DNA of 59,872 nucleotides, taken from positions 1 through 59,872 of the forward strand of contig JAEUUV010000117.1 in NCBI GenBank assembly GCA_016787285.1, written 5' to 3'. The notes beneath the pieces were generated by a model. That model made no database searches, was not told the DNA's origin, and saw only the letters and a list, made by a program, of their open reading frames with translations. The DNA comes from Saprospiraceae bacterium (GTDB lineage Bacteria > Bacteroidota > Bacteroidia > Chitinophagales > Saprospiraceae). The position numbers were made by a program, and so were the translations under genes. Each line of letters begins with the position of its first letter. The first letter of the stretch is position 1. Shown piece after piece: positions 43,235 through 50,998 of the stretch.

Positions 43235-44011
43235 TTACCATAATTTCCAAGGGGGAACTCCGCCTTTCCACAAATTTTCCAGCGTCATCTTGTCGCGAAG
43301 GGTATCCATCGGGTGCCAGAAGCCGCTGTGCTTGTAAGTGAACAATTCGCCGTCGGCGGCGAGTTTTTCGAGCGGACTGCGTTCGAAAATCGTGCTGTCG
43401 CCCTCGGTGATGTAGTCGAACACAAGGTGTTCGCACACAAAAAAGCCGGCGTTGATCCAGCCGCCTTCGCCTTTGGGTTTTTCCACAAACTTGCTCACCT
43501 GCCCGCTTTCGCCGATGTCAAGCGCGCCGAAACGGCCTTCCGGCTGGCTGGAGGTCATGGTGATGGCTTTGCCGTGGGCCGCGTGAAAACGCACCAGGGC
43601 GCCAATGTCCACGTTGGAGACGCCGTCGCCGTAGGTTAGCATGAACGGTTCGCCGGGCGCCAGGAAGGGTTTGGCCCGCAGCACACGCCCGCCGGTCATG
43701 GTGTCAAGGCCGGTGTCCAGCAGGGTTACTTTCCAGGGTTCGCTTACATTGTTGTGCACCTCCATGCGGTTATTGGCCAGGTCGAACGTGACGTCGGAGT
43801 GGTGGAGGAAATACTGGGCAAAATATTCCTTGATGGCGTATGCCTTGTAGCCGCACAGGATGATGAAGTCCGTGTAGCCGTGGTGGGCATAAATTTTCAT
43901 AATGTGCCAGAGGATCGGTCTGCCTCCGATCTCGACCATGGGTTTCGGGCGCAGGCCGGTTTCTTCGCTGAGCCGGGAACCGTAGCCTCCGGCGAGGATC
44001 ATCACTTTCAT
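43235..44011 (-). CDS. rfbF: Glucose-1-phosphate cytidylyltransferase, 258 aa
   Basis: Makes CDP-glucose from glucose-1-phosphate and CTP, the substrate of RfbG. The start ATG 44011 gives MKVMILAGGYGSRLSEETGL, the nucleotidyltransferase signature, then PKPMVEIGGRPILWHIMKIY and YGDGVSNVDIGALVRFH. Full length. The upstream in-frame extension translates a CATCATTC-type repeat and is rejected. Confidence 0.94.
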   Translation of the reverse strand: MKVMILAGGYGSRLSEETGLRPKPMVEIGGRPILWHIMKIYAHHGYTDFIILCGYKAYAIKEYFAQYFLHHSDVTFDLANNRMEVHNNVSEPWKVTLLDTGLDTMTGGRVLRAKPFLAPGEPFMLTYGDGVSNVDIGALVRFHAAHGKAITMTSSQPEGRFGALDIGESGQVSKFVEKPKGEGGWINAGFFVCEHLVFDYITEGDSTIFERSPLEKLAADGELFTYKHSGFWHPMDTLRDKMTLENLWKGGVPPWKLW

Positions 44012-44022
44012 GGAGCGCTTGT

Positions 44023-44053
44023 GGATGATGAATGATAAATGGTGAATGATGAA
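44023..44053 (-). repeat. CATCATTC-type leader repeat of rfbF
   Basis: On the rfbF sense strand it reads CATCATTCACCATTTATCAT then TCATCATCC, about 12 bases before the start. Confidence 0.8.
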
Positions 44054-44102
44054 GGTCCGGCAAGGGGCATTCTGTTCGTGACGCACATAAACCGTTGCAT
44101 GA

Positions 44103-45185
44103 TCAGGTGGAAGAAGGCTGTGGTTTTTTCAGGTACGAGAGGAGGCCTGGGAAATATTTAAACAGCAAGGGCAATAGCCCGAGTTTCTGCCGCCAAGTTC
44201 CGGCGTTTCGGTACAGCAGCGACAGCATTTTTCGGAAAAGGCGTTTTTTATCCTCCCTTGCGAGCGGTTGCTTGTAGAGGCGGTCAAAATCATGGAGGAT
44301 GCCGAACAGGGCTTCCTGGAGTTTTTGGCCGTTGTAGCGGGCTTTTTCTTCCGAATTAGTCACGCCGCCGGAGTGTTTGCGGTAGGCTGTGGTGGTTTCC
44401 GGCAGGAAATGTACCCGGGATCGCAGCGCTACGTGCAGCCACATCAGGTAGTCGTGGATGTAGTATTTCCGGTCGGTGTCAATGACATGGTCGCGCAGCA
44501 GATCGTGGCGGACGACGGCGGTGGAGTTGTTGATAAAATTGCCGCCCAGTAGGTACAGAAAAATATCGCCGCCGGCATAGCAGGAGCGCAGTTCGTCGTG
44601 TTCGTCGCCCTGCACGGCGGCGCTTGTTTCGGAAATAATGTGCACGTCGGAGTACGACAGGCCGTAGTCGGGGTTGTTTTCTAAAAAAGAAACCTGCTTT
44701 TGCAGTTTGGCAGGGTCTGTCCAGATGTCGTCACCGTCGCAAATGGCGAGGTATCTGGCTGTGCAATGCGACAGTGCCCGATTGGCATTTCCGGCGATGC
44801 CGAGGTTTTGATCGCCTGGCAAAAAAAGGATGCGCTCCGGGTATTTGTTGGCGTATGCCTGGCAAATCGAAGGCGTTTCATCCGTAGAACAATCTTCGCC
44901 GATGACTAACCGTACCGGGAAATCTGTTTCTTGCGCCAGCACGCCTTCGATGGCCTGGGCGATGTAGGGCGCGACATTGTAGGCGAGCATGAGGACGTCA
45001 ACCCCACCCCCAACCCCTCCCCCAAGGGGGAGGGGGGCTACATTCCGCTTCGCTTGAATCATCTCAAGTTGAGGCTCGATAGTATCCAAATTTTGGTTGT
45101 CAAACTTGGCTGAGGGCAAGCCCCCCTCCCTTTTGGGGGAGGGGATGGGGGTGGGGTTGACGCCAGGCGCGATCTTTTGTTCCAT
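44103..45185 (-). CDS. Family 2 glycosyltransferase with an in-frame repeat insertion, 360 aa
   Basis: Start ATG 45185, 20 bases after the flippase stop. The GT-A domain shows DVLMLAYNVAPYIAQAIEGV, LVIGEDCSTDETPSICQAY, AICDGDDIWTDP (the DxD region) and the acceptor part HDYLMWLHVALRS. It adds a sugar to the lipid-linked repeat unit. Between MEQKIAPG and VDVLMLAYN lies a 55-codon insert (NPTPIPSPKREGG ... APLPLGGGVGGG) encoded by a palindromic repeat. Without it the N-terminus would read MEQKIAPGVDVLMLAYN, a normal GT2 start. Whether the insert is tolerated is unknown. Confidence 0.85.
   Translation of the reverse strand: MEQKIAPGVNPTPIPSPKREGGLPSAKFDNQNLDTIEPQLEMIQAKRNVAPLPLGGGVGGGVDVLMLAYNVAPYIAQAIEGVLAQETDFPVRLVIGEDCSTDETPSICQAYANKYPERILFLPGDQNLGIAGNANRALSHCTARYLAICDGDDIWTDPAKLQKQVSFLENNPDYGLSYSDVHIISETSAAVQGDEHDELRSCYAGGDIFLYLLGGNFINNSTAVVRHDLLRDHVIDTDRKYYIHDYLMWLHVALRSRVHFLPETTTAYRKHSGGVTNSEEKARYNGQKLQEALFGILHDFDRLYKQPLAREDKKRLFRKMLSLLYRNAGTWRQKLGLLPLLFKYFPGLLSYLKKPQPSST
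44997..45161. mobile_element. 165-bp palindromic insertion with 41-bp inverted ends
   Basis: The ends GTCAACCCCACCCCCAACCC (44997 on) and the complement ending GGGGTTGAC at 45161 match over about 41 bp with few differences. Its C-rich/G-rich sequence is the type whose spurious translation TPNPSPKGEG is widespread in databases. The length is exactly 55 codons with no stop in the gene frame. A GTC on the gene side may be a target duplication. No transposase is encoded. Confidence 0.8.
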
Positions 45186-45205
45186 ATCCGGGGTTCTTTC
45201 AAAAA

Positions 45206-46669
45206 CTACGCCTTTTTGCGCACCAATTGCAGGGTTTTTGGAATAATCGTTTGCCGGATGAATTGCATTTCTTCGGTTTTCACGGCGATGTGCATGCCGA
45301 GGTACGCCAGCCCGGCGATACCGGACAACACGATCAGTTGCAAAAAACCGGTGCCGATGGGCAGATTTTTCAGAAAATACAACAGGCCACCAGCCAACAG
45401 GCTGAACGCTACCGTGGGCAGGATGTCGCGCACTTGCTCCCCCAGCGAATAGCGCAGGAATTTTTTGGAGTAGTAGGCATTGATGACGAGGTTGACATAC
45501 GTGGCCACTACCTCGCCGATAATGAGGCCGTAGATACCGAATTGCAAGCCGACCACGATGGCGATGGCGATGTTGATTTTTTTGATAACCTCCAGTTTCA
45601 GGCTGAGGTCGGAGCGGCCTAGTACGAGCAGCATGTTCAGGTTGACGGTGCTGAAATGGTACGTGACGCCCGACAGGCACAGCAACTGAAGCATGGGCGT
45701 GGCGGGCAGCCATTTTTCTCCTACCAGCGTGACAAGCACCGGTTCGGCCAGCACGCCCAGCACGGTCATGGCCGGCACGATGATGAACGAACTCAGTTGC
45801 AGCATTTTCCGATAGCCGAGTTTGAGTTTTTCGCGGTCGTCCTGCAGTTTGGCCAGCACGGGGTAGGTCACGCTTTGCACCGTGCGGAACAGCGTGTTGA
45901 TGACCATATTGGTAAATGTGCCGGCCTGGGTGTAAAAACCGAGGGTGGCGGCGGCGAAAAACTTGCCGATCAGGAGTTTGTAAATGTGTACGAAAAACTT
46001 GTCGAGCACGGCGGCAGCCAGAATTTTGGAACCGAAACCGAACAGCCGCCGGAACGACTCCCGGCTGAATTCCATCGTCGGCCGCCAGCGCCCCAGAATC
46101 CAGAACATAGCGGTGGTCATCAGGTCGAGCAGGGCGTACCGTGCCACGAGGCTCCACACGCCCCAGCCCTGAAAGGCCAGCAACACCGCCACGCCGCCCG
46201 ACACCAATACCGCTGCTGAGCGCACGATGGTCTGGGTTTTGAAATCAATTTGCTGAATCAGAACGCTGTGCTGCACGAGCGACAGCGCGTTCACAATCAG
46301 GCTGACGCCCATGATGCGCACGATCAGCGTCAGCAGCGGCTGCTTAAAAAACGCGGCGATGTACGGAGCGCTGAAAAACAGCACCCCGTACAGCACCACT
46401 GACGTGATCAGGTTGAAAATGAAGGTCGTAGACTTGTCGGCCTCCGAGATGGTTTGTTCCCGGATAAGCGCCGTGGAAAATCCACTTTCCACGAAAACCG
46501 CCGAGAACTCGAAAAAAATCATAACCATCGCCACCAGGCCGAAGTCTTCCGGCGACAGCAGGCGGGCCAGCAGAATGGTCACGATAAAGCTGACGACGCT
46601 CCCGCTCAACTTGTCCAGCACTGCCCAGGCGACCGCCGAAAGGGAGCGGTCGCTCAAACTTTTCGACAT
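45206..46669 (-). CDS. Lipopolysaccharide/exopolysaccharide flippase, Wzx/WzxC type, 487 aa
   Basis: A MOP-superfamily exporter with about 12-14 hydrophobic helices that moves undecaprenyl-linked repeat units across the inner membrane. It starts MSKSLSDRSLSAVAWAVLDK and shows LLSPEDFGLVAMVMIFFEFS, VESGFSTALIRE and GFYTQAGTFTNMVINTLFRT, the usual PST-family features. It follows the Wzc-like gene after 9 bp and precedes the glycosyltransferase by 20 bp, in one operon. Confidence 0.92.
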   Translation of the reverse strand: MSKSLSDRSLSAVAWAVLDKLSGSVVSFIVTILLARLLSPEDFGLVAMVMIFFEFSAVFVESGFSTALIREQTISEADKSTTFIFNLITSVVLYGVLFFSAPYIAAFFKQPLLTLIVRIMGVSLIVNALSLVQHSVLIQQIDFKTQTIVRSAAVLVSGGVAVLLAFQGWGVWSLVARYALLDLMTTAMFWILGRWRPTMEFSRESFRRLFGFGSKILAAAVLDKFFVHIYKLLIGKFFAAATLGFYTQAGTFTNMVINTLFRTVQSVTYPVLAKLQDDREKLKLGYRKMLQLSSFIIVPAMTVLGVLAEPVLVTLVGEKWLPATPMLQLLCLSGVTYHFSTVNLNMLLVLGRSDLSLKLEVIKKINIAIAIVVGLQFGIYGLIIGEVVATYVNLVINAYYSKKFLRYSLGEQVRDILPTVAFSLLAGGLLYFLKNLPIGTGFLQLIVLSGIAGLAYLGMHIAVKTEEMQFIRQTIIPKTLQLVRKKA

Positions 46670-46678
46670 GGCTCGGGA

Positions 46679-49036
46679 TCAGTTCAGGTGGACAGGTTTG
46701 GTTTTGACCTTGGTCTTGTGTTTCGAACGTTTTTCGGGTTCGTAGTAGCCGTTTTTGCTGTTGCCGTAGCCGTAGCCGTATGCATACGCGCCGGTTTGGC
46801 CGGGTTTGTTCACGGGCACCCCGTTGAGTACGATAAACGGACGCGGCAGTTTGTCTTTTTTCGCGATATCGTCCACTATTTGCAACTGCCCCCGGCGGGT
46901 GTAGTTCATTCGAACCACATACATGGTGGCGTCGGCGATGTCTTTCATTTGCAAGGCGTCGGCTACGAGGCCTACCGGCGGCGCATCGAGGATGATAAAA
47001 TCGTAACGTTCGCGCATTTCGGCCAGCAGGTCACGCAGGCGGGTCGAGAGGATCAGTTCGCTCGGGTTGGGTGGCACCGGGCCGCTGGCGATGAAGTCGA
47101 GGTTGAGGTGCAGGCCGGTGTTGCGCAGAATTTTGGACGGCTTCATCGAGTGGTCAATGAGGTAGTTGACAATACCGTCTTCAGCAGGTTCAATGCTCAT
47201 GTAGGCTTCCTGTTTGGGTTTGCGCAGGTCGAGTTCGACGATGAGTACGCGTTTGCCCGACAGGGCCAGGCTCATGCCGAGGTTGAGGGCGATGAACGAT
47301 TTGCCCTCACCCGAAGTGCTGGAAGTCATGAGCAGGGTTTTCAGGTCGGTTCCCGGGGCGATGTAGGCGAGGTTGGCGCGTAACAGGCGGAACATTTCGG
47401 CGATGGCCGTGCGGCTGTTTTCGCGTACCACGAGTTTCTCTTTGCTGTTGCTCAGCCCCAGTGTTCCACCCAGCGGCACCGAGGTGGCGTGGGTGATGTC
47501 CTCCTCTTTTTGCACCTTGTCGTTGAGGTTTTCGAGGAAAAAGATTAGGCCGATCGGGATGGCAAAGCCAAGGAAAAAGGCGACCATCCAGATTTGGGAG
47601 CCTTTCGGGCTGAGTTTGGCGTAACTCAGGGTGGCCGGTTCCACAACGCGACCTTTAGGCGCTGTTACAGCCAGCGACACGGCGGCTTCTTCGCGTTTTT
47701 GGAGCAGGTACAGGTACAGGTTTTCCTTCACGTCCTTTTGCCGCATCATTTCCAATTGCTCGCGTTCGCGGCGGGGCAGACTGGACATGCGGCTCTCGAG
47801 GGTGGAACGTACACCTTTGTTGGTGTTGCTGGCAATTACCAGGTCGTTTTTGATGCTGCGAATATTTTCGATGATCGTCTGGCGCAGGTTCTGAATTTCT
47901 TTCTGGGCGAGCAACAGGTCGGGGTGCGCCACGCCGAGTGTAGACTCCATGCGGGAGCGGTCGTTGAGCAGCTGGTTAAAACGCTCTAATTGGTTGGTCA
48001 GCGTCAGATTGTTGAGGTTCAGGTTGGTGGGCACAAACTCAAAGTTGTTCCGGTTTTTGACTAAAAAATCTTCTACCGTCTGCAAAATCTGAATCTGCAC
48101 CTCGGTGGCGGTGATTTCTTTGTTGAACGAAGACATTTCGGCCAGCAGTTGGGTGCCTTCGGCGCCCAGGCTAACCTGGGCGTTGTTCTGCTGGTAAATT
48201 TCCAGACTGCGTTCGGCTTCCGACAAGTTGGAGGCGATCATGTCAATGCGCTCGTTCACCATTTCGATGGTATTTTCGTGCGCTTTGTTTCGGATAGCCA
48301 CGCTGTTGGCGTTGTAGGCTTCCATGAGTTCGGAAACGATGTCGTGGGCGCGTTCGGGCGAGTTGTCTTTGATGGACAGTTTGAGCGTGCTCGACTGTTC
48401 GCCCATGATTTCGACTTTCAGGGCGTCGGCCAGTCCGCGGGCAGTGCCGTATTCGGTCAGGATGAGGATGCCGATTTGGGTGTCGGCATATTCCCCGGGC
48501 TTGTGCGATATGGTTATCGTACCGGTGGGCAACTTGAGTTCCTTGCCGAACTCGCCGTTGTACACTTGTTCTGTTTCCTCAATGGTAAACTGATAGCCGC
48601 CGCGTCCGTTGTCGGTCAGTACCCCGTACAGTTCCACCTGGTCGTTCACCGGTTGCCAGGAAATCACCTGTACGGGCGAGTTCTTATACAAGGCGCGTTT
48701 TTTCAACCCGTCTATGCTGGTGTACTGGTATTGCAGGTTGAGTTTTCGAACCACTTCCTGCATGAGCGGTGTGGAGGTGAGCACAAGCGTCTCGTTCTCG
48801 AGGGTTTTGCTCTTTTTGCCCATGCCTAACTCGGAGAAGAATATCTCCTCGGAGGGCTGCCCGGAGTTTTCATCATCCTTGATCAGGATCATGCCCTCCG
48901 ATTTGTACACGGGCATGGTGTATTGCAGGTAAAAGTAGGCGCCGGCAAGCATCGCGGTGAGCGCGATGACAAAAAAGTACCAGTACCCCAAGCCTTTGTA
49001 AAAAAGTTGTCTCAGGTTAAATTGATTATCCCCCAT
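46679..49036 (-). CDS. Polysaccharide co-polymerase/tyrosine autokinase, Wzc/GumC type, 785 aa
   Basis: Controls chain length and export of capsular or exopolysaccharide. N-terminal Wzz domain with a helix (YWYFFVIALTAMLAGAYF), a long periplasmic coiled-coil region (residues 200-450) and a second helix (IWMVAFFLGFAIPIGLIFFL). The C-terminal BY-kinase domain has Walker A TSSTSGEGKSFIALNLG, Walker A' VLIVELDLRKPK and Walker B YDFIILDAPPVGLVADA. The Tyr-rich tail GAYAYGYGYGNSKNGYYEPE is the autophosphorylation cluster. The kinase domain is fused to the co-polymerase, as in proteobacterial Wzc. Confidence 0.93.
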   Translation of the reverse strand: MGDNQFNLRQLFYKGLGYWYFFVIALTAMLAGAYFYLQYTMPVYKSEGMILIKDDENSGQPSEEIFFSELGMGKKSKTLENETLVLTSTPLMQEVVRKLNLQYQYTSIDGLKKRALYKNSPVQVISWQPVNDQVELYGVLTDNGRGGYQFTIEETEQVYNGEFGKELKLPTGTITISHKPGEYADTQIGILILTEYGTARGLADALKVEIMGEQSSTLKLSIKDNSPERAHDIVSELMEAYNANSVAIRNKAHENTIEMVNERIDMIASNLSEAERSLEIYQQNNAQVSLGAEGTQLLAEMSSFNKEITATEVQIQILQTVEDFLVKNRNNFEFVPTNLNLNNLTLTNQLERFNQLLNDRSRMESTLGVAHPDLLLAQKEIQNLRQTIIENIRSIKNDLVIASNTNKGVRSTLESRMSSLPRREREQLEMMRQKDVKENLYLYLLQKREEAAVSLAVTAPKGRVVEPATLSYAKLSPKGSQIWMVAFFLGFAIPIGLIFFLENLNDKVQKEEDITHATSVPLGGTLGLSNSKEKLVVRENSRTAIAEMFRLLRANLAYIAPGTDLKTLLMTSSTSGEGKSFIALNLGMSLALSGKRVLIVELDLRKPKQEAYMSIEPAEDGIVNYLIDHSMKPSKILRNTGLHLNLDFIASGPVPPNPSELILSTRLRDLLAEMRERYDFIILDAPPVGLVADALQMKDIADATMYVVRMNYTRRGQLQIVDDIAKKDKLPRPFIVLNGVPVNKPGQTGAYAYGYGYGNSKNGYYEPEKRSKHKTKVKTKPVHLN

Positions 49037-49122
49037 AGTATGATCGGTTTTGATATTGACAAAAAGTATGTTTTCCTTGCAGGCAAGGCCCCCTTTGCCC
49101 TGCTTGCAAGAACCGTTCCCAA

Positions 49123-50094
49123 TTATTCCCGCTCGAACGGGTGTGGACTTAGCGGCAACTCGGCCAGCGGATGATGCTCGTGGCCGTTCAGACCGGTCGG
49201 CTGTGCGTTTCGAATAGCGTACGCAATTTCGACGGCTTGCGCGGCCTCTTCAAGTCCAAAACCTTGCCCATCCAAAACACTTTGGTAACTGAGCGTGTGC
49301 AAGTCGGTAAAACCTTCGCTGAACTCGATTTCCCGGCCTTCAACGGTGATGGAACGGAAGGTGCGGGCGCCGTTTTGGCGAATGGCTTCGGTGATGGTAT
49401 TGGAGTTGATGCTCAAAAACCAGTTGACCCGTGCTTTTCCCAGGCGCAGGTACCCGGATGCACGGTCGTGTGTGCGCACATACACGTGGTTTTCCACGAC
49501 GTCTCCGAAAATCCAGTGCAGCATATCGAAAAAGTGGATACCGATATTCGTGGCAATGCCGCCCGATTTTTCGATGTCGCCTTTCCAACTGGCAAAGTAC
49601 CAGTTGCCGCGCGAGGTGATGTAGGTCAGGTTGACATCAAACACCTTGCCCGGAGGGGCGGCGTCTACCTGGCGTTTGAGTTCCTGAAGAGCCGGGTGCA
49701 GGCGCAATTGCAGGATGGTATACACGTGTTTGCCGGTGTCTTTTTCGATCTCGCGCAGACCCTCCACGTTCCAGGGATTCAGCACGAGCGGTTTTTCACA
49801 GATGACATCGGCGCCGTTTCGCAAACCAAATCGGATGTGTGCGTCGTGCAGGTAGTTGGGCGAACAAATGCTCACGTAGTCAATCGGAATACCGTTGCGT
49901 TTGAGTTTGCTGACGTACCGGTCGAATCGCTCGAATTCGGTGAAAAAGGCAGATTCCGGGAAGTAACTGTCAATGATTCCAACAGAGTCGTTGGGATCGA
50001 GCGCTGCGACCATGGTATTTCCGGTATCCCGTATCGCGCGCATGTGGCGGGGGGCTACGTAACCGGCGGCGCCAATGAGTACAAATCGTTTCAT
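49123..50094 (-). CDS. wlbA: Gfo/Idh/MocA oxidoreductase, WlbA/WbpB-like, 323 aa
   Basis: Oxidises C3 of UDP-N-acetylglucosaminuronate, a step toward UDP-2,3-diacetamido-2,3-dideoxy-glucuronate. The start ATG 50094 gives MKRFVLIGAAGYVAPRHMRA, a nucleotide-binding motif almost identical to WlbA, then AALDPNDSVGIIDSYFP, the EKPL motif (CEKPLVLNPWNV) and LRLHPALQ. Next to an N-acetyltransferase of the same pathway; the aminotransferase (WlbC type) is not in the window. Confidence 0.88.
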   Translation of the reverse strand: MKRFVLIGAAGYVAPRHMRAIRDTGNTMVAALDPNDSVGIIDSYFPESAFFTEFERFDRYVSKLKRNGIPIDYVSICSPNYLHDAHIRFGLRNGADVICEKPLVLNPWNVEGLREIEKDTGKHVYTILQLRLHPALQELKRQVDAAPPGKVFDVNLTYITSRGNWYFASWKGDIEKSGGIATNIGIHFFDMLHWIFGDVVENHVYVRTHDRASGYLRLGKARVNWFLSINSNTITEAIRQNGARTFRSITVEGREIEFSEGFTDLHTLSYQSVLDGQGFGLEEAAQAVEIAYAIRNAQPTGLNGHEHHPLAELPLSPHPFERE

Positions 50095-50126
50095 TGTAAT
50101 GAAGATTGCAATGGATTAGACAGAGA

Positions 50127-50192
50127 AGGTTGGAGGGTTTCCGGTTGGAAGGTTTAACGGGTTGAGCGGGTTTAACGGGTTGAGAGGTTTAA
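50127..50192 (-). repeat. AACC-type leader repeat of the wlbA-like gene
   Basis: Reads AACCTCTCAACCCGTTAAACC and further AACC units on the sense strand, within the 110 bases between the acetyltransferase stop and the wlbA start. Confidence 0.75.
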
Positions 50193-50202
50193 GTCCTCGG
50201 GT

Positions 50203-50790
50203 TTATTCGTGGGATATTTTGGTTACGGCGCCGTTATGGAGCCGGTAATGTTCACCGCTGCGGGGGCACACGGCCTCGTCGTGTTCGTTGAAAAATAGTC
50301 GTTCGCCGTGTTCGCTCATCCAGCCGATGGCCCGCCCGGGATTGCCCACAATGAGCGCATATGGCGGCACATCGCGGGTGATTACGGCGCCTGCGCCAAT
50401 GAAGGCATAGGCGCCGATGTCATGCCCGCACACGATCGTGGCGTTGGCGCCGATGGTAGCACCGCGACCGACGTGTGTTTTGCGGTATTCGTTTTTGCGT
50501 TCCACGGCACTGCGGGGATTGATTACATTGGTAAAAACCATGGACGGGCCGAGAAATACATCGTCAGCACAAATCACACCCGTGTAAAGCGAGACATTAT
50601 TTTGCACCTTCACATTGTCGCCCAGTTCAACCCCCGTGGCGACAAACACATTCTGTCCAAGTGAGCAATTCCGGCCGATCCGGGAACCGGGCATGATGTG
50701 GCAAAAGTGCCAGATTTTGGTTCCGTCACCGATATCGCAACCCTCGTCGAGGATAGCGCTGGGATGCGCATAATAGGCAGGTGCAGCCAC
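50203..50790 (-). CDS. wlbB: Left-handed beta-helix N-acetyltransferase, WlbB/WbpD-like, 195 aa
   Basis: Transfers an acetyl group to the 3-amino group of UDP-2-acetamido-3-amino-glucuronate in the same pathway as WlbA. Hexapeptide repeats run through the protein (AILDEGCDIGDGTKIWHF, SRIGRNCSLGQNVFV, GVELGDNVKVQNNVSLY, VCADDVFLGPSMVFTNVINPR), ending ALIVGNPGRAIGWMSEHG. The FTNVINPRS segment is diagnostic of WlbB/WbpD. First gene of the leftward polysaccharide operon. Confidence 0.9.
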   Translation of the reverse strand: MAAPAYYAHPSAILDEGCDIGDGTKIWHFCHIMPGSRIGRNCSLGQNVFVATGVELGDNVKVQNNVSLYTGVICADDVFLGPSMVFTNVINPRSAVERKNEYRKTHVGRGATIGANATIVCGHDIGAYAFIGAGAVITRDVPPYALIVGNPGRAIGWMSEHGERLFFNEHDEAVCPRSGEHYRLHNGAVTKISHE

Positions 50791-50998
50791 GGTCTGTTTG
50801 TTGTTTTTCGTTAGAAATCAGGTTGTTAAACGGCACGCGGTTTCAGATTACGCATACGTTCAATGGCTTGATAACCAATTCAGATTATTTGCAACGGGAA
50901 AGACAAAAGTCATGCCAACCAGACAGGAGATTGCATCTGACCAATACCCCGAAAACGCTAAGGGGCGCCAAGGTAGCAAGAAAATTCTCAATATCCTC

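Noticed and set aside
43179-43436. N-terminal extension of the 63-aa small protein
   Set aside because: It overlaps rfbF out of frame and lacks any promoter, whereas a perfect promoter precedes ATG 43178.
45186-46157. 324-codon N-terminal extension of the glycosyltransferase
   Set aside because: It lies antisense-free but out of frame inside the flippase gene and encodes an Arg/His-rich nonsense sequence; ATG 45185 gives a normal start.
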